DNA of 64,000 nucleotides from Nosema muscidifuracis (Eukaryota > Microsporidia > Nosematidae), in NCBI GenBank assembly GCA_028335825.1, contig JAIOKI010000023.1, positions 186,001 through 250,000 of the forward strand. The letters run 5' to 3'. The notes under the pieces were generated by a model. It had not been told where the DNA came from. It searched no databases and saw only the letters and a program-made list of their open reading frames with translations. Below, in pieces: positions 27,831 through 36,191 of this stretch; positions within the stretch are counted from its first letter, which is position 1; every line of letters starts with the position of its first letter. A program made the translations under genes and the position numbers.

Positions 27831-28700
27831 CGAAATACATGATTAAATATTTTTTCATCCAAATTAAATAATATTTATAAATAACACTTCAAAATGAGCA
27901 CGTATAATTTATTAAATTCGCTTTACGAGAGCTTATTATATCCATAATATTCACACAATAAAACATACTTCTACGGAGGATATGCTAATATGAAATCCTT
28001 GATTCAGATATAAAACAATGTTTCTTCCATAAGCCTGTGGACTACGTTTAATTTATAATACTCGATAATATTATTGTTAAATATTTTGATATAATTCTTT
28101 TTATTCTTCCCTTTTATAAAAATTATTTAATATTTTTTGGAGGAATTAATTTAACATTAGTCTTAACGAAAACATACAAGAAAAATTAGCATAAAAATAT
28201 TCATGAGTAGCTTCACAGTTTCATTCTTTGAAATGCTATTTGCTTACTTCTATAGTCTGGAACTGAATGTGCGACATACAACAAATACTACATTTTTAAA
28301 ATGTTTATGAGACTGACAATATGGTCAATTTTCAAACAGAGTTTTCAGAATTATAAACTTATAAAAAATTATCAAAATAATATTTAAGTCAAACAACAAT
28401 TATTCAAAACAAATATCAACTTTTTTTTCGTTTTTATCTCAATCAGTATAAATTTCAAATTCTGCAAAGAGATACTATTCTTTAATTCAAAGATAAAGAA
28501 CCAAATGGTATTTAGTAAAAAATAACTTAAAAATTTACTAGGTGACAAATAATTAAATTTTTTAATATTTAATTATTTTATTTTTACCCCTAAAAAATTA
28601 CCAGTGAAAACAGGACCAAACGGTCACTTTTTATACTGAGAAAAACTATTTGACAGAATTTAGATCCTTGATGTATCTAAATTTTTAGCAGTTTTTTATA
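27830..28700. other. No recognisable gene
   Basis: AT-rich spacer without an identified feature. Confidence 0.4.
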
Positions 28701-28705
28701 ACCAT

Positions 28706-28893
28706 CTGCCACTCTCCAAACAGCTTCATATCTTACTAAGAGAATCGTTTTCCCACTGATATCTTTTATGTAAGGAATGTCTGAATCCCTAACACCTAAT
28801 ATCTTAGCCCATACAGCTAAATTTTTATGGCCTTCTCCTGATGATAGACCTTCCATTATAACCAGCCGAAAACAACTATCGGTTGGTTTTCTA
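28706..28893 (-). mobile_element. Fragment of young-family LINE ORF1
   Basis: About 190 bp closely similar to the C-terminal domain of the intact LINE ORF1 at 36.42-36.62 kb (from the YRLVTMEGLPSGEGHK segment to the ADSLC segment). The similarity stops abruptly on both sides. It lies beside a different LINE family (28.91-29.75 kb), so it was brought in by insertion or recombination. Substitutions show it is older than the copies at 32-38 and 61-64 kb. Confidence 0.75.
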
Positions 28894-28907
28894 GAGAGGA
28901 CTCTTTC

Positions 28908-29168
28908 TTATACAACACAATAATTTTCTTGTACTCTTCTTCTCCATATACTTCTTCTCATTATAAGAGACTTTAGGCACTTAAGCCTTCTGGAATGAAT
29001 GATTGTACTACTAATTTTTCTTGATTCAACTGAATCAGAGACTTCCCTTTCTAATAAATTAAAAATATTTTTTCTTTTATAAGAAAATACTCTTCTATAA
29101 ATACAGGATTTTAATAAAGAGAACAATTTATTCATTATTAAAATCCTTACTTTCTCGGGCAGGATCAC
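28908..29168 (-). CDS. N-terminal part of a second-family LINE ORF2 (inferred)
   Basis: An 86-codon basic frame with no recognisable domain. Its start codon lies inside the end of the ORF1-like frame upstream (41-bp overlap), the same arrangement as the ORF1/ORF2 overlap of the intact LINE. Its Lys/Arg/Leu/Ser-rich composition also resembles the first 100 residues of the intact ORF2. I therefore infer it is the start of ORF2 of a second family, cut off where the 28.7-28.9 kb fragment begins. It could equally be an unrelated chance frame. Confidence 0.4.
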   Translation of the reverse strand: MILPEKVRILIMNKLFSLLKSCIYRRVFSYKRKNIFNLLEREVSDSVESRKISSTIIHSRRLKCLKSLIMRRSIWRRRVQENYCVV

Positions 29169-29754
29169 CCATCTTCTTTCCTAAATAAGTAAAAGAGCCA
29201 TAGTCAGGCTTTTTCTTATTTAATTCTTTCTTTATATACCTGCAGGCTTCTACAAGTGGTATAAAATTTTTGAATGTCTTAGAGAGCCTCAGTAATTCCT
29301 CTAAAACAGCATTTTTTCTAACTAATATAAAGCTGGTAAGTAATGACACATCATTACATACCTGTATTTCGCTTATATTAGCTTTCAAGTTTCTTATTGC
29401 CTTTTGGCAAACACTCTCTCTAATCATCAGAAGAATAACATCTGAATCATTGAATCTTTTCACTAAGGAGATATCCTTAGTCTTCACTTCTAACAAAGCA
29501 GCCCATGTGTCTCTAGATTGGTGCTGCCCTTTAGATTCAAGTCCAGATATCAATGTGAATCTGAACTTGCAGTTAGAAGGAGACTTACCTTCCTTAATTA
29601 ACTTTATAAGAGTGGCGTGCTGCTCAGGGATGCGGCCTGTTCTAAAGTAATATTCTAGAGAACTAATACATAGGTTGCTAACTTTCCCTTGCAGGCTTTG
29701 TTTATAACTATTTTTAAATAAAGATTTATTCTCTTGGTTGCTCTTAAGTGGCAT
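29128..29754 (-). CDS. ORF1 of a second, divergent LINE family, 208 aa
   Basis: Intact 208-codon frame. Residues from about 45 to 175 align with the C-terminal domain of the intact LINE ORF1: LIKEGKSPSNCKFRFTLISG matches MLEGKKPAENKYRLVTMEGL, then W-A-A-L-L-E-V with D-I-S-L-V-K matches W-A-K-I-L-G-V with D-I-P-Y-I-K, and LSKTFKNFIPL matches IKKSWKSFVPL. It lacks the long N-terminal region and coiled coil of the 635-aa ORF1. The role is probably RNA binding in the retrotransposon RNP, by analogy with LINE ORF1 proteins. Survival of a 208-codon frame in such AT-rich DNA suggests recent selection or insertion. An overlapping frame downstream may be the start of ORF2. Confidence 0.65.
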   Translation of the reverse strand: MPLKSNQENKSLFKNSYKQSLQGKVSNLCISSLEYYFRTGRIPEQHATLIKLIKEGKSPSNCKFRFTLISGLESKGQHQSRDTWAALLEVKTKDISLVKRFNDSDVILLMIRESVCQKAIRNLKANISEIQVCNDVSLLTSFILVRKNAVLEELLRLSKTFKNFIPLVEACRYIKKELNKKKPDYGSFTYLGKKMGDPARESKDFNNE

Positions 29755-29816
29755 GAGATATATTTTCTCATGCTTTTTATAGTTTTATCCTTGATAAATT
29801 GAATAAATAGTTAATA

Positions 29817-29866
29817 TTATTTTATCAATTAATTATTAAGAAATAACTAATTAATTGATAAATTAA
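29817..29866. repeat. Perfect 15-bp inverted repeat upstream of second-family ORF1
   Basis: TTTATCAATTAATTA at 29821-29835 is the exact reverse complement of 29848-29862, with a 12-nt loop. Pairing extends outward with one mismatch. It lies about 65 bp upstream of the ORF1 start at 29754. Base composition makes chance possible. Confidence 0.6.
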
Positions 29867-30010
29867 CATATAAGGATATTACAGTAAACAAAAGAAAATA
29901 TAAATAAAAATACATGTGGATATAATACCACATTCTGCCTTCCCTAATATTTTAAATCGCGAACATGTATAAATTGAGTCTCTACCTTTAACCGTACCCA
30001 GCATCCTCTT

Positions 30011-30090
30011 TGTTAATAGTTTTATTTTTATTCGTTTCAGACATCCTAAAAAACTAGTGTTCTCTTTATAAAATTTTTAAAATATCAACA
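30011..30090 (-). repeat. 3' LTR, 80 bp
   Basis: TG...CA terminal repeat next to the polypurine tract at 30091-30100. Its partner is 30955-31033. Confidence 0.8.
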
Positions 30091-30505
30091 TCCCTCCCTT
30101 TTAGCTCATAGGTCCATCATCAACCAATAGCTTTAATTGTGAAGCGTGTCTCTTAACAACCCCATTTTTTGTTTCAACATTATATGCATTATTATCTAAT
30201 ACTTCTATTATTTTTCCTCTTACCTTAAACTTTGGGTTTCCTTTTTTTCAGAATTCCTTCTTTTTTTATAATTACAATTTCTCCAACCTGAAAGAATACC
30301 TCATTTTCTTTTGCTATGTTCTTTTTATTGAATTTAACAATATTATCAATTTGTTTCGCTTTCAATAAATCTCAATTCTCTTTTAACATTGCTTCATTAG
30401 GCGACATATTTATTCTTGTGTGAAAAGATATATTGTATACCTCTAATGCTCGCTTTAATTTAACGGCAATTAATTTATCTTTCTTATTTTTAAAAACTAA
30501 ATCTT

Positions 30506-30955
30506 CTAAAGTTCTATTGAATCTCTCAACTCGTCCATTCGACTATAGGAATAGTCTGCTTTAACACCTGCAGCTATTATCCTTAATACAGCCTTATTAC
30601 TAAGCTTAAATGGCCTGGCTTCATTTTCAACTCTTTTAATGAAAGCTATTACTTCTTCATCAACTTTCTGGCACAGCCTATATACTTGTCCAATATCATA
30701 CTTCTTCACCTCGAACTTCTCTTTTGCTAAACTCTTCCGCGCCTTATAATCCGTAGCTGCTTTACGCTTGGATTCATGGATCTCCTGGTGCCAAATTACG
30801 ATATCGTAATCTGCTCTTCCAATTATATATTCGATCTTTTCTTGATCTGTTTTTTGTCTGAAAAAACTCATAACTTCTAATCTCATACATTCCTTTAATA
30901 GGTTTGCACTTAATATAAAGTTCTCGATGGGTTTCGTATGCCCATTCTCCACCAT
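30506..30955 (-). CDS. Gag-like frame, 149 codons (fossil)
   Basis: Gag-type frame of the compact element. Its start codon overlaps the inner edge of the 5' LTR. It shares with the 50489-50800 frame the pattern (D/E)-x-E-K-I-x-Y-I-(I/C)-x-(R/K)-A-D followed by H and a basic helix, and with 11302-11727 a W-H-Q-(D/E) core. The second half (CQKVDEEVIAFIKRVENEAR) resembles retrotransposon gag domains. Continuing on the same strand below 30.54 kb is integrase C-terminal sequence (VERFNRTLED...PNEAM block) ending at the purine tract. Confidence 0.65.
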   Translation of the reverse strand: MVENGHTKPIENFILSANLLKECMRLEVMSFFRQKTDQEKIEYIIGRADYDIVIWHQEIHESKRKAATDYKARKSLAKEKFEVKKYDIGQVYRLCQKVDEEVIAFIKRVENEARPFKLSNKAVLRIIAAGVKADYSYSRMDELRDSIEL

Positions 30956-31033
30956 GTTAATAGTTTTATTTTATTCGTTTCAGACATCCTAAAAAACTAG
31001 GGTTCTTTTTATAAATTTTTAAAAATATTAACA
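30955..31033 (-). repeat. 5' LTR, 79 bp
   Basis: Partner of 30011-30090, with TG...CA ends, followed outside by the CTCTT duplication. Confidence 0.8.
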
Positions 31034-31038
31034 CTCTT

Positions 31039-32130
31039 CTTCCTATCAATTCTATCCGTTTTCGTCCGCAATATTTTTATCTAATTTCCTAGCTTTATAA
31101 TTTCTATTGTTGTAGGAAGAATTAATGCTAAAAAACATATTTTATTTTAGGGGTTACTCTTTATGTAACAATGGTGATAATTAAGTCATGACATCACCAA
31201 GTTACTTGATCCCAACACCTATAATAAACATATTCATTAATATTAAAGTTCGCCCTTTTCCCTGTACTTTTTCTACTATTAACCTCTACTATTCTTTTAT
31301 ATGGATCATATGGTGAATGCATCTTTATTATTGTAAATGGGGCTGATCCTAACACTCAGTTATAATTAATATTAATAGTTTTTTCTATTCGCTTTAAAAT
31401 ATCTTCAATTTTACGATTCTTGCTGATCGATAATATAAACGACACTGTCTTATTTAATGCTTCTGATATTTCATTTGATCTTGGACTATAAATAGGAACT
31501 AATGTATGCTTAATTCCTTTGTCCTTCAAATATTTTTGTAACGTATTGCTAATATATTGTCTTCCATTATCTGAAATAATATTCTTTGATTTTCCATATA
31601 GTTCTTTCCATATATCTATGGCGTCTATTATTTTTTTCAGCATTTATTTTATATCCAAAGAAAACCCTAGTATATCTAGAATATATATCTGTCATAGTAA
31701 GTATATATCCTGACTCTTTCTTTCCGCAATGTTGAAAGTTGTCTAGTCGAAATGGACCATAAATATCGGTACTTACCCTCTCAAATGGTTATTTTGCTTC
31801 CATAAAAATTTCTTTGACTTTAGCGATGTGATAAACTTTATATCTCTTACAAATTTCTATTGTAGCTATATCAATATATTTAATTGGAACGCTATAAGTC
31901 TTAAAGTTCAATTTGGTTGGCTCTTTTAATAATTTAATTTTTACTTGCAGATTCTTTATATTTTGAAAATTGTCATTTTGTTTTCGGTAAAATTTTAAAT
32001 AGTTTAATACTTCATCTTCCGCTGCTACTCCACATACACTATCTAATAATCGATACTCTAGAATTTCATAAATCGTTTTTCCATCTCCTTTAAATTTAAA
32101 TAATTCATTGTCTAATTTAATTGTATGCTA
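31039..32130 (-). mobile_element. Ty3/gypsy integrase-region fossil
   Basis: Minus-strand fossil into which the compact element inserted. The surviving frame 31356-31643 (95 codons) is an integrase core piece: IISDNGRQYISNTLQKYLK carries the D-N-G-x-Q-(F/Y) motif, and IKHTLVPIYSPRSNEISEAL matches the H...P-Y-x-P-x-x-N-G-x-x-E stretch of gypsy integrases. Earlier integrase sequence, including the zinc-binding end, lies decayed at 31.7-32.1 kb. It is broken several times. The young LINE 3' end abuts it at about 32.13 kb. Confidence 0.75.
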
Positions 32131-32480
32131 AATAATAAAAAAATAAAAATAAAATAATTTATTGAGATAAGAGAGAAAAGCCACACAGCAAGTAAAAACT
32201 TCTACATCCAATATTATGTGACACACACCAGCATACCATGAAGGCCTTGCTTGTAGGAAGATTGGGAACCCCTTAGGATTAGTTAAAATCCATCAGTCAT
32301 AATGACTGAGACCTGCGTTCAGCAGGATTTTGGGTTATCGCCTGGTTCAATACACCATTTAAGAACACAACTCAGTTCAGCGGAATGCTACGGCATAATA
32401 TGCAGCTTTAAGCCAAACCCCTCCCAGGTCAGAATTTGATTCTTTTGTTGCTAATAAATTAGCTACTTTTGTATCAGATT
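32130..32480 (-). other. LINE 3' UTR with two hairpins
   Basis: Less AT-rich than its surroundings and conserved at 61.0-61.28 kb. Contains TCAGTCA-TAA-TGACTGA (32293-32309) and CCTGC-GTTCA-GCAGG (32312-32326), two adjacent stem-loops. LINE RTs are known to bind structured 3' ends of their RNA, so these may be the recognition structure. The AATAAA-like signal lies nearer the end. Confidence 0.6.
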
Positions 32481-35400
32481 TTACTCTGATGAGACATGAA
32501 GTCTACTCTTTTGTTGTACAATGATATATCTTTGTACTATCATTTTATCAAGAAATTCTACTCTTACAAGTAGAGCTTTTCTTCCTGTTGGTGAAGTCTT
32601 GATGTCATTGATATTACCAATGATCATCTTAACTCGTTCTATTTTTGTTAGAGTTAAATAATTTAACTCTGGTATTTTGTTCTCATAAAGGGATCTTATC
32701 TCAGATAAGGAAGGACAATCTAACAGGAAATGTTCAAGATTTTCCTGTTCTTCCTCACATAGAAAGCAATGTTCTCTATAATACTGAGGGATTCTACGAG
32801 CATTAGCTAACGCAGAAGACCATCTAATTAAATTACATCTTATTTTAGTGTAATTCCTTATCTGTCTCTTATTTATTTGTGTTAGTATGTACTTGAGTTG
32901 AGACTCAAATATACCATACTGTGCTGCTAGTGAGGATGCTATGGTAGTATTATAGGATTTCCTACCTTTCAATACCTCGATTATTCTTTGTTTGGCTACT
33001 TTGTAGTCAATACTTTCATAGTCGTGTCCGACATATCTTTTACACCACCGTCGAGTTCTTGAACTCCATGTAGTCTTTTTGGCTCTTGGAACTTGTTCTA
33101 CAAATTCCGAGATTATAGTTTTGTTGTGTTTCCACTTCCTCAGTGCTCTAAAGCGATTTAGAGCTGCTTGTATTTGAATTCTGTTAATACAGAACTCATC
33201 CATTATCCTATCTAATGGAACTATTTTTGTCCAGAATATCATCCGAACAGCTTTTCTGAGAATCCTACTGATTCTCCCTGATCTTGTGCTAGACATTCCC
33301 CATAACTCACTACCGTACATGAGTGCAGGTACTAGTACATTCTTTATTAGTATTCCCTTAAACGGAATACATATACTCTTGTTAAGAAGCTTTGGTTTCA
33401 ATGCTTCTAATGCTTTTTTGCCTCTAAAGGCTCCATCTTTTACAAGATGATCTTCGAGGGTGCTTCTTTTAATCAAAACACCCAAATACCTGTATTCTGT
33501 GACTTCACAGATCTTTCCGAAATCAATATCTATAGAGATATCTTCTGACTCATAGCTTGTATTGGTATTCCATACGAGAATACCACTTTTGTTACAGTTA
33601 ACTTTCATTTGATTGTCAACTGCCCATTTGCTGATTTGTTGAATTTTTAGTTCCAAATCATTTTTTGAATCACCAAAGACAACAATGTCATCTGCAAACA
33701 TCAGTCCTGGTATTGCTATTGTTGATCGAGGTACAATCACTTTTGTCATGTCATCAAAAATGTCATTAATAAACAGATTGAACAACATTGGAGAACAAGG
33801 GCATCCTTGTCTCACACCTTTTCTGTAGCTATAGCCACTGCTTGTATCTCCACCTATGCGGATTCTCATTTGTGTGTTACCATATATATCTTTCAATGTA
33901 TTTATCAGATATTCTGGTATACAATACTTTTGTAGCTTATTAAATAATAGCTCATGGCTAACATTATCATAAGCTTTTTCGAAGTCTATGAAGCACAGAT
34001 ATGTCTTCAGACTTCGAAATTCTCTTCTTTTAACAACTTCTAATAAAGTTGCTACCTGGTTCATACATTCTTCTCCTGCTCTAAATCCAGCCTGATAAGG
34101 AGAAAGAATGTTATTTGTATCGACAAACTGTGTAAGTCTATCATTGATTATTTTTAGGTATATTTTACTGATTGTATTAATCAGTGCAATACCTCTATAG
34201 TTGTTGATATCTGTTTCATCTCCCTTTTTATGGAGGCATACCATATCAGCAGCACTCCAATAAACAGGTGGGCTGGCACCTGTTATAAATTTGTTGATCT
34301 CATCCACCAGGAATGAGGGCAGCTTTTTATCTACTAGACTAGGCCTAAGTAGTACCTTGTATAGCTCAGTTGGAATTTCATCCGGACCGGCTGCTTTGTT
34401 ATTGCCACAATTATTTGTAGCTTTTATTAATTCCTCCATTGTGACGTCATCAGGAGGCTCTTTTAAAGGACTTTTGTTGTATATAGAGTCACTATCTACA
34501 GTTGATGTTGCTAATTTAGCATAAAATTTGTTAGCTATTTCTAGCTTCTTTTGTTGCTCATTGTGAGCTCTGCCCTCCTCGTCTTGAAGACAAACATTGT
34601 CTAGTCTAACTGATGTGTTAGACATACCCTTTAGCCACTTCCAGAAATCTCTAGAGCGATTACTTTTATAGAGGTTTATGCCATTAAAGGCCCAGAGATT
34701 AGCTCGTTCTCGCCGAACCTTCACTCTTGTTTCCTCAACTTCTTTTTTTAATGTCAAATACCTAAAAGCATTTGCATCATTCCATTGTTTTAGTACTTGC
34801 TTTGTGGCAAGTCTAAATCTTTTATACACATTAATGTGCTTCCATTTAATAGGTAATCCTTTTCTTACCTTAACTTTATCGTACACCTTTTCAGTTGTAC
34901 ATACTTCTTTTAAAACTCTTGGGAGTTCTTCTATTGTGAATAGTTTCCTATTCAAAAGCTGACTCAATTTCTCTTCAATAAGAGGATCTTGCATCTTCTT
35001 TCTGTTATATGTAAAAGATGTCTCTACTACTGGAGAAGGAAGAGTTATATATCTTCTAAGTAGTAGATGATCTCCTACAGCCCATCTTTGTGAGATAGTA
35101 ACCTTCTCACTGTCTTGTTTTAAGACTCTAAAGATCGTATCAATACGTCTTTTTGAGACTTTACCATTACTCAGGATTCTAGTTCCTGATACTCTATTGT
35201 AGTTGATAAGAGGATTTAAACCTCCAGCAACAAGCTTTTGTTTGAGAGTTGAATCTTTACAATTCATATCTCCCATTACTATAATCTCCTTGTAGCATCT
35301 TTTGTTCTTCTCAATATTAAGAAGGTTGATTAATTTTATGAGAGTTAATTGCTTAAGCTCTCTATCTTGTGGCACATAGACATTGATAACTAGTATCTTT

Positions 35401-36191
35401 GTCCATCCTGTACTTGTTTTGAATTCAACAACCGTTTGTAGGATGTTGTCATCATTACCTTTTTTAGAACATCTCACTGCTCCACTTTTTCTTACCAAGG
35501 TCATTAAACCTGGTTTATTTTTACCTATGGCAGGTGTTTCCACTACCATATACTTTTCTAGTCTTCCAATAAAAGTGGATTTCTTCCATGTTTCTTGTAG
35601 ACATAAAATTGATGGTTTCTCTACTTTCAAAAGGATCTCTAAGTCCTCCTTCTTCCCATAAAGATGATTTATATTAAGACTACAAAGCTTAACTTTGTCA
35701 AGAGTCTTTAACTTTTGTACCTGCTTAAACTTAGCTGGTTTTTCTTTTAACACATTAATGTTTAACTGCTTAAATGCATTAATAAAGTTGTCTTTTTGTA
35801 CTTTCTTTACAGCAAAGAAAGTAAATGTTGTATCACGTCTGCGATGTCTTTTACTACCTACAATACAGTTATCTAAAACTGGATTAACTCTTGTAAGTTT
35901 CTTTTGTAACTCTGGAATCTTAATATGGCTTGCCAAGGCCTTTACTAAGCAGAGCTTCTTTTGTAAGCTGTTAAGCTTGATCTTTTTTCTTAAATTAAAC
36001 ATTACATTATAATTTAAAGATTTTACTCCGAGGGATCTCGAATGACATTTACTTTTGATTTTAATAAGTTTGTAACTTAAATCAATACAAATACTTTTGT
36101 TGCTTCTAAGAAGCTTAAGTAAAGAAGTTTTTTGATTCCTTAGAGTGAATCGTAATAAATCAATATTTAGAATTTTATTTTCAGGGACCAT
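32481..36191 (-). CDS. LINE ORF2: APE endonuclease-reverse transcriptase, 1236 aa
   Basis: Nicks target DNA and reverse-transcribes the element RNA onto it. Residues 1-160 form a basic N-terminal extension without a known domain. Residues 166-380 form an APE-type endonuclease: LQET (E200), MGDMN (307-310), RRID (D351) and GDH (H375). Residues about 595-905 form the reverse transcriptase: NNKAAGPDEIP, KGDETDINNYRGIAL, CFIDFEKAYD (D736), GVRQGCPCSP and FADD (832-835, both Asp present), then YRYLGVLI. A C-terminal finger C1142-x2-C1145-x8-H1154-x4-C1159 follows. All key residues are present, so the protein is probably active. The start ATG lies in the last 11 nt of ORF1 (ATGGTCCCTGA), suggesting reinitiation or coupled translation. 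Not seen: an RNase H domain or a restriction-like endonuclease. Confidence 0.95.
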   Translation of the reverse strand: MVPENKILNIDLLRFTLRNQKTSLLKLLRSNKSICIDLSYKLIKIKSKCHSRSLGVKSLNYNVMFNLRKKIKLNSLQKKLCLVKALASHIKIPELQKKLTRVNPVLDNCIVGSKRHRRRDTTFTFFAVKKVQKDNFINAFKQLNINVLKEKPAKFKQVQKLKTLDKVKLCSLNINHLYGKKEDLEILLKVEKPSILCLQETWKKSTFIGRLEKYMVVETPAIGKNKPGLMTLVRKSGAVRCSKKGNDDNILQTVVEFKTSTGWTKILVINVYVPQDRELKQLTLIKLINLLNIEKNKRCYKEIIVMGDMNCKDSTLKQKLVAGGLNPLINYNRVSGTRILSNGKVSKRRIDTIFRVLKQDSEKVTISQRWAVGDHLLLRRYITLPSPVVETSFTYNRKKMQDPLIEEKLSQLLNRKLFTIEELPRVLKEVCTTEKVYDKVKVRKGLPIKWKHINVYKRFRLATKQVLKQWNDANAFRYLTLKKEVEETRVKVRRERANLWAFNGINLYKSNRSRDFWKWLKGMSNTSVRLDNVCLQDEEGRAHNEQQKKLEIANKFYAKLATSTVDSDSIYNKSPLKEPPDDVTMEELIKATNNCGNNKAAGPDEIPTELYKVLLRPSLVDKKLPSFLVDEINKFITGASPPVYWSAADMVCLHKKGDETDINNYRGIALINTISKIYLKIINDRLTQFVDTNNILSPYQAGFRAGEECMNQVATLLEVVKRREFRSLKTYLCFIDFEKAYDNVSHELLFNKLQKYCIPEYLINTLKDIYGNTQMRIRIGGDTSSGYSYRKGVRQGCPCSPMLFNLFINDIFDDMTKVIVPRSTIAIPGLMFADDIVVFGDSKNDLELKIQQISKWAVDNQMKVNCNKSGILVWNTNTSYESEDISIDIDFGKICEVTEYRYLGVLIKRSTLEDHLVKDGAFRGKKALEALKPKLLNKSICIPFKGILIKNVLVPALMYGSELWGMSSTRSGRISRILRKAVRMIFWTKIVPLDRIMDEFCINRIQIQAALNRFRALRKWKHNKTIISEFVEQVPRAKKTTWSSRTRRWCKRYVGHDYESIDYKVAKQRIIEVLKGRKSYNTTIASSLAAQYGIFESQLKYILTQINKRQIRNYTKIRCNLIRWSSALANARRIPQYYREHCFLCEEEQENLEHFLLDCPSLSEIRSLYENKIPELNYLTLTKIERVKMIIGNINDIKTSPTGRKALLVRVEFLDKMIVQRYIIVQQKSRLHVSSE

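Larger units (their letters stand above)
30011..31033 (-). mobile_element. Compact broken gypsy-like element with 80-bp LTRs and CTCTT target duplication
   Basis: A 1,023-bp unit flanked by the 5-bp direct repeat CTCTT (30006-30010 and 31034-31038). Terminal repeats of 80 bp (30011-30090) and 79 bp (30955-31033) start TG and end CA and differ at about six places. Parts on the minus strand: LTR, gag-like frame, the C-terminal end of an integrase, a purine tract AAGGGAGGGA (30091-30100) and LTR. RT and RNase H are not present, so it is incomplete, but the clean target duplication shows it moved as this unit or was trimmed afterwards inside its own ends. It sits within an older gypsy integrase fossil. 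Confidence 0.8.

Noticed and set aside
29270-29650. 126-codon plus-strand frame
   Set aside because: Antisense to the 208-aa LINE ORF1, which has clear family similarity.
32338-32356. B-box-like GGTTCAATAC on the antisense strand of the LINE 3' UTR, suggesting a tRNA or a tRNA-derived SINE
   Set aside because: No pairing T-stem, acceptor stem or A-box at the right distance.
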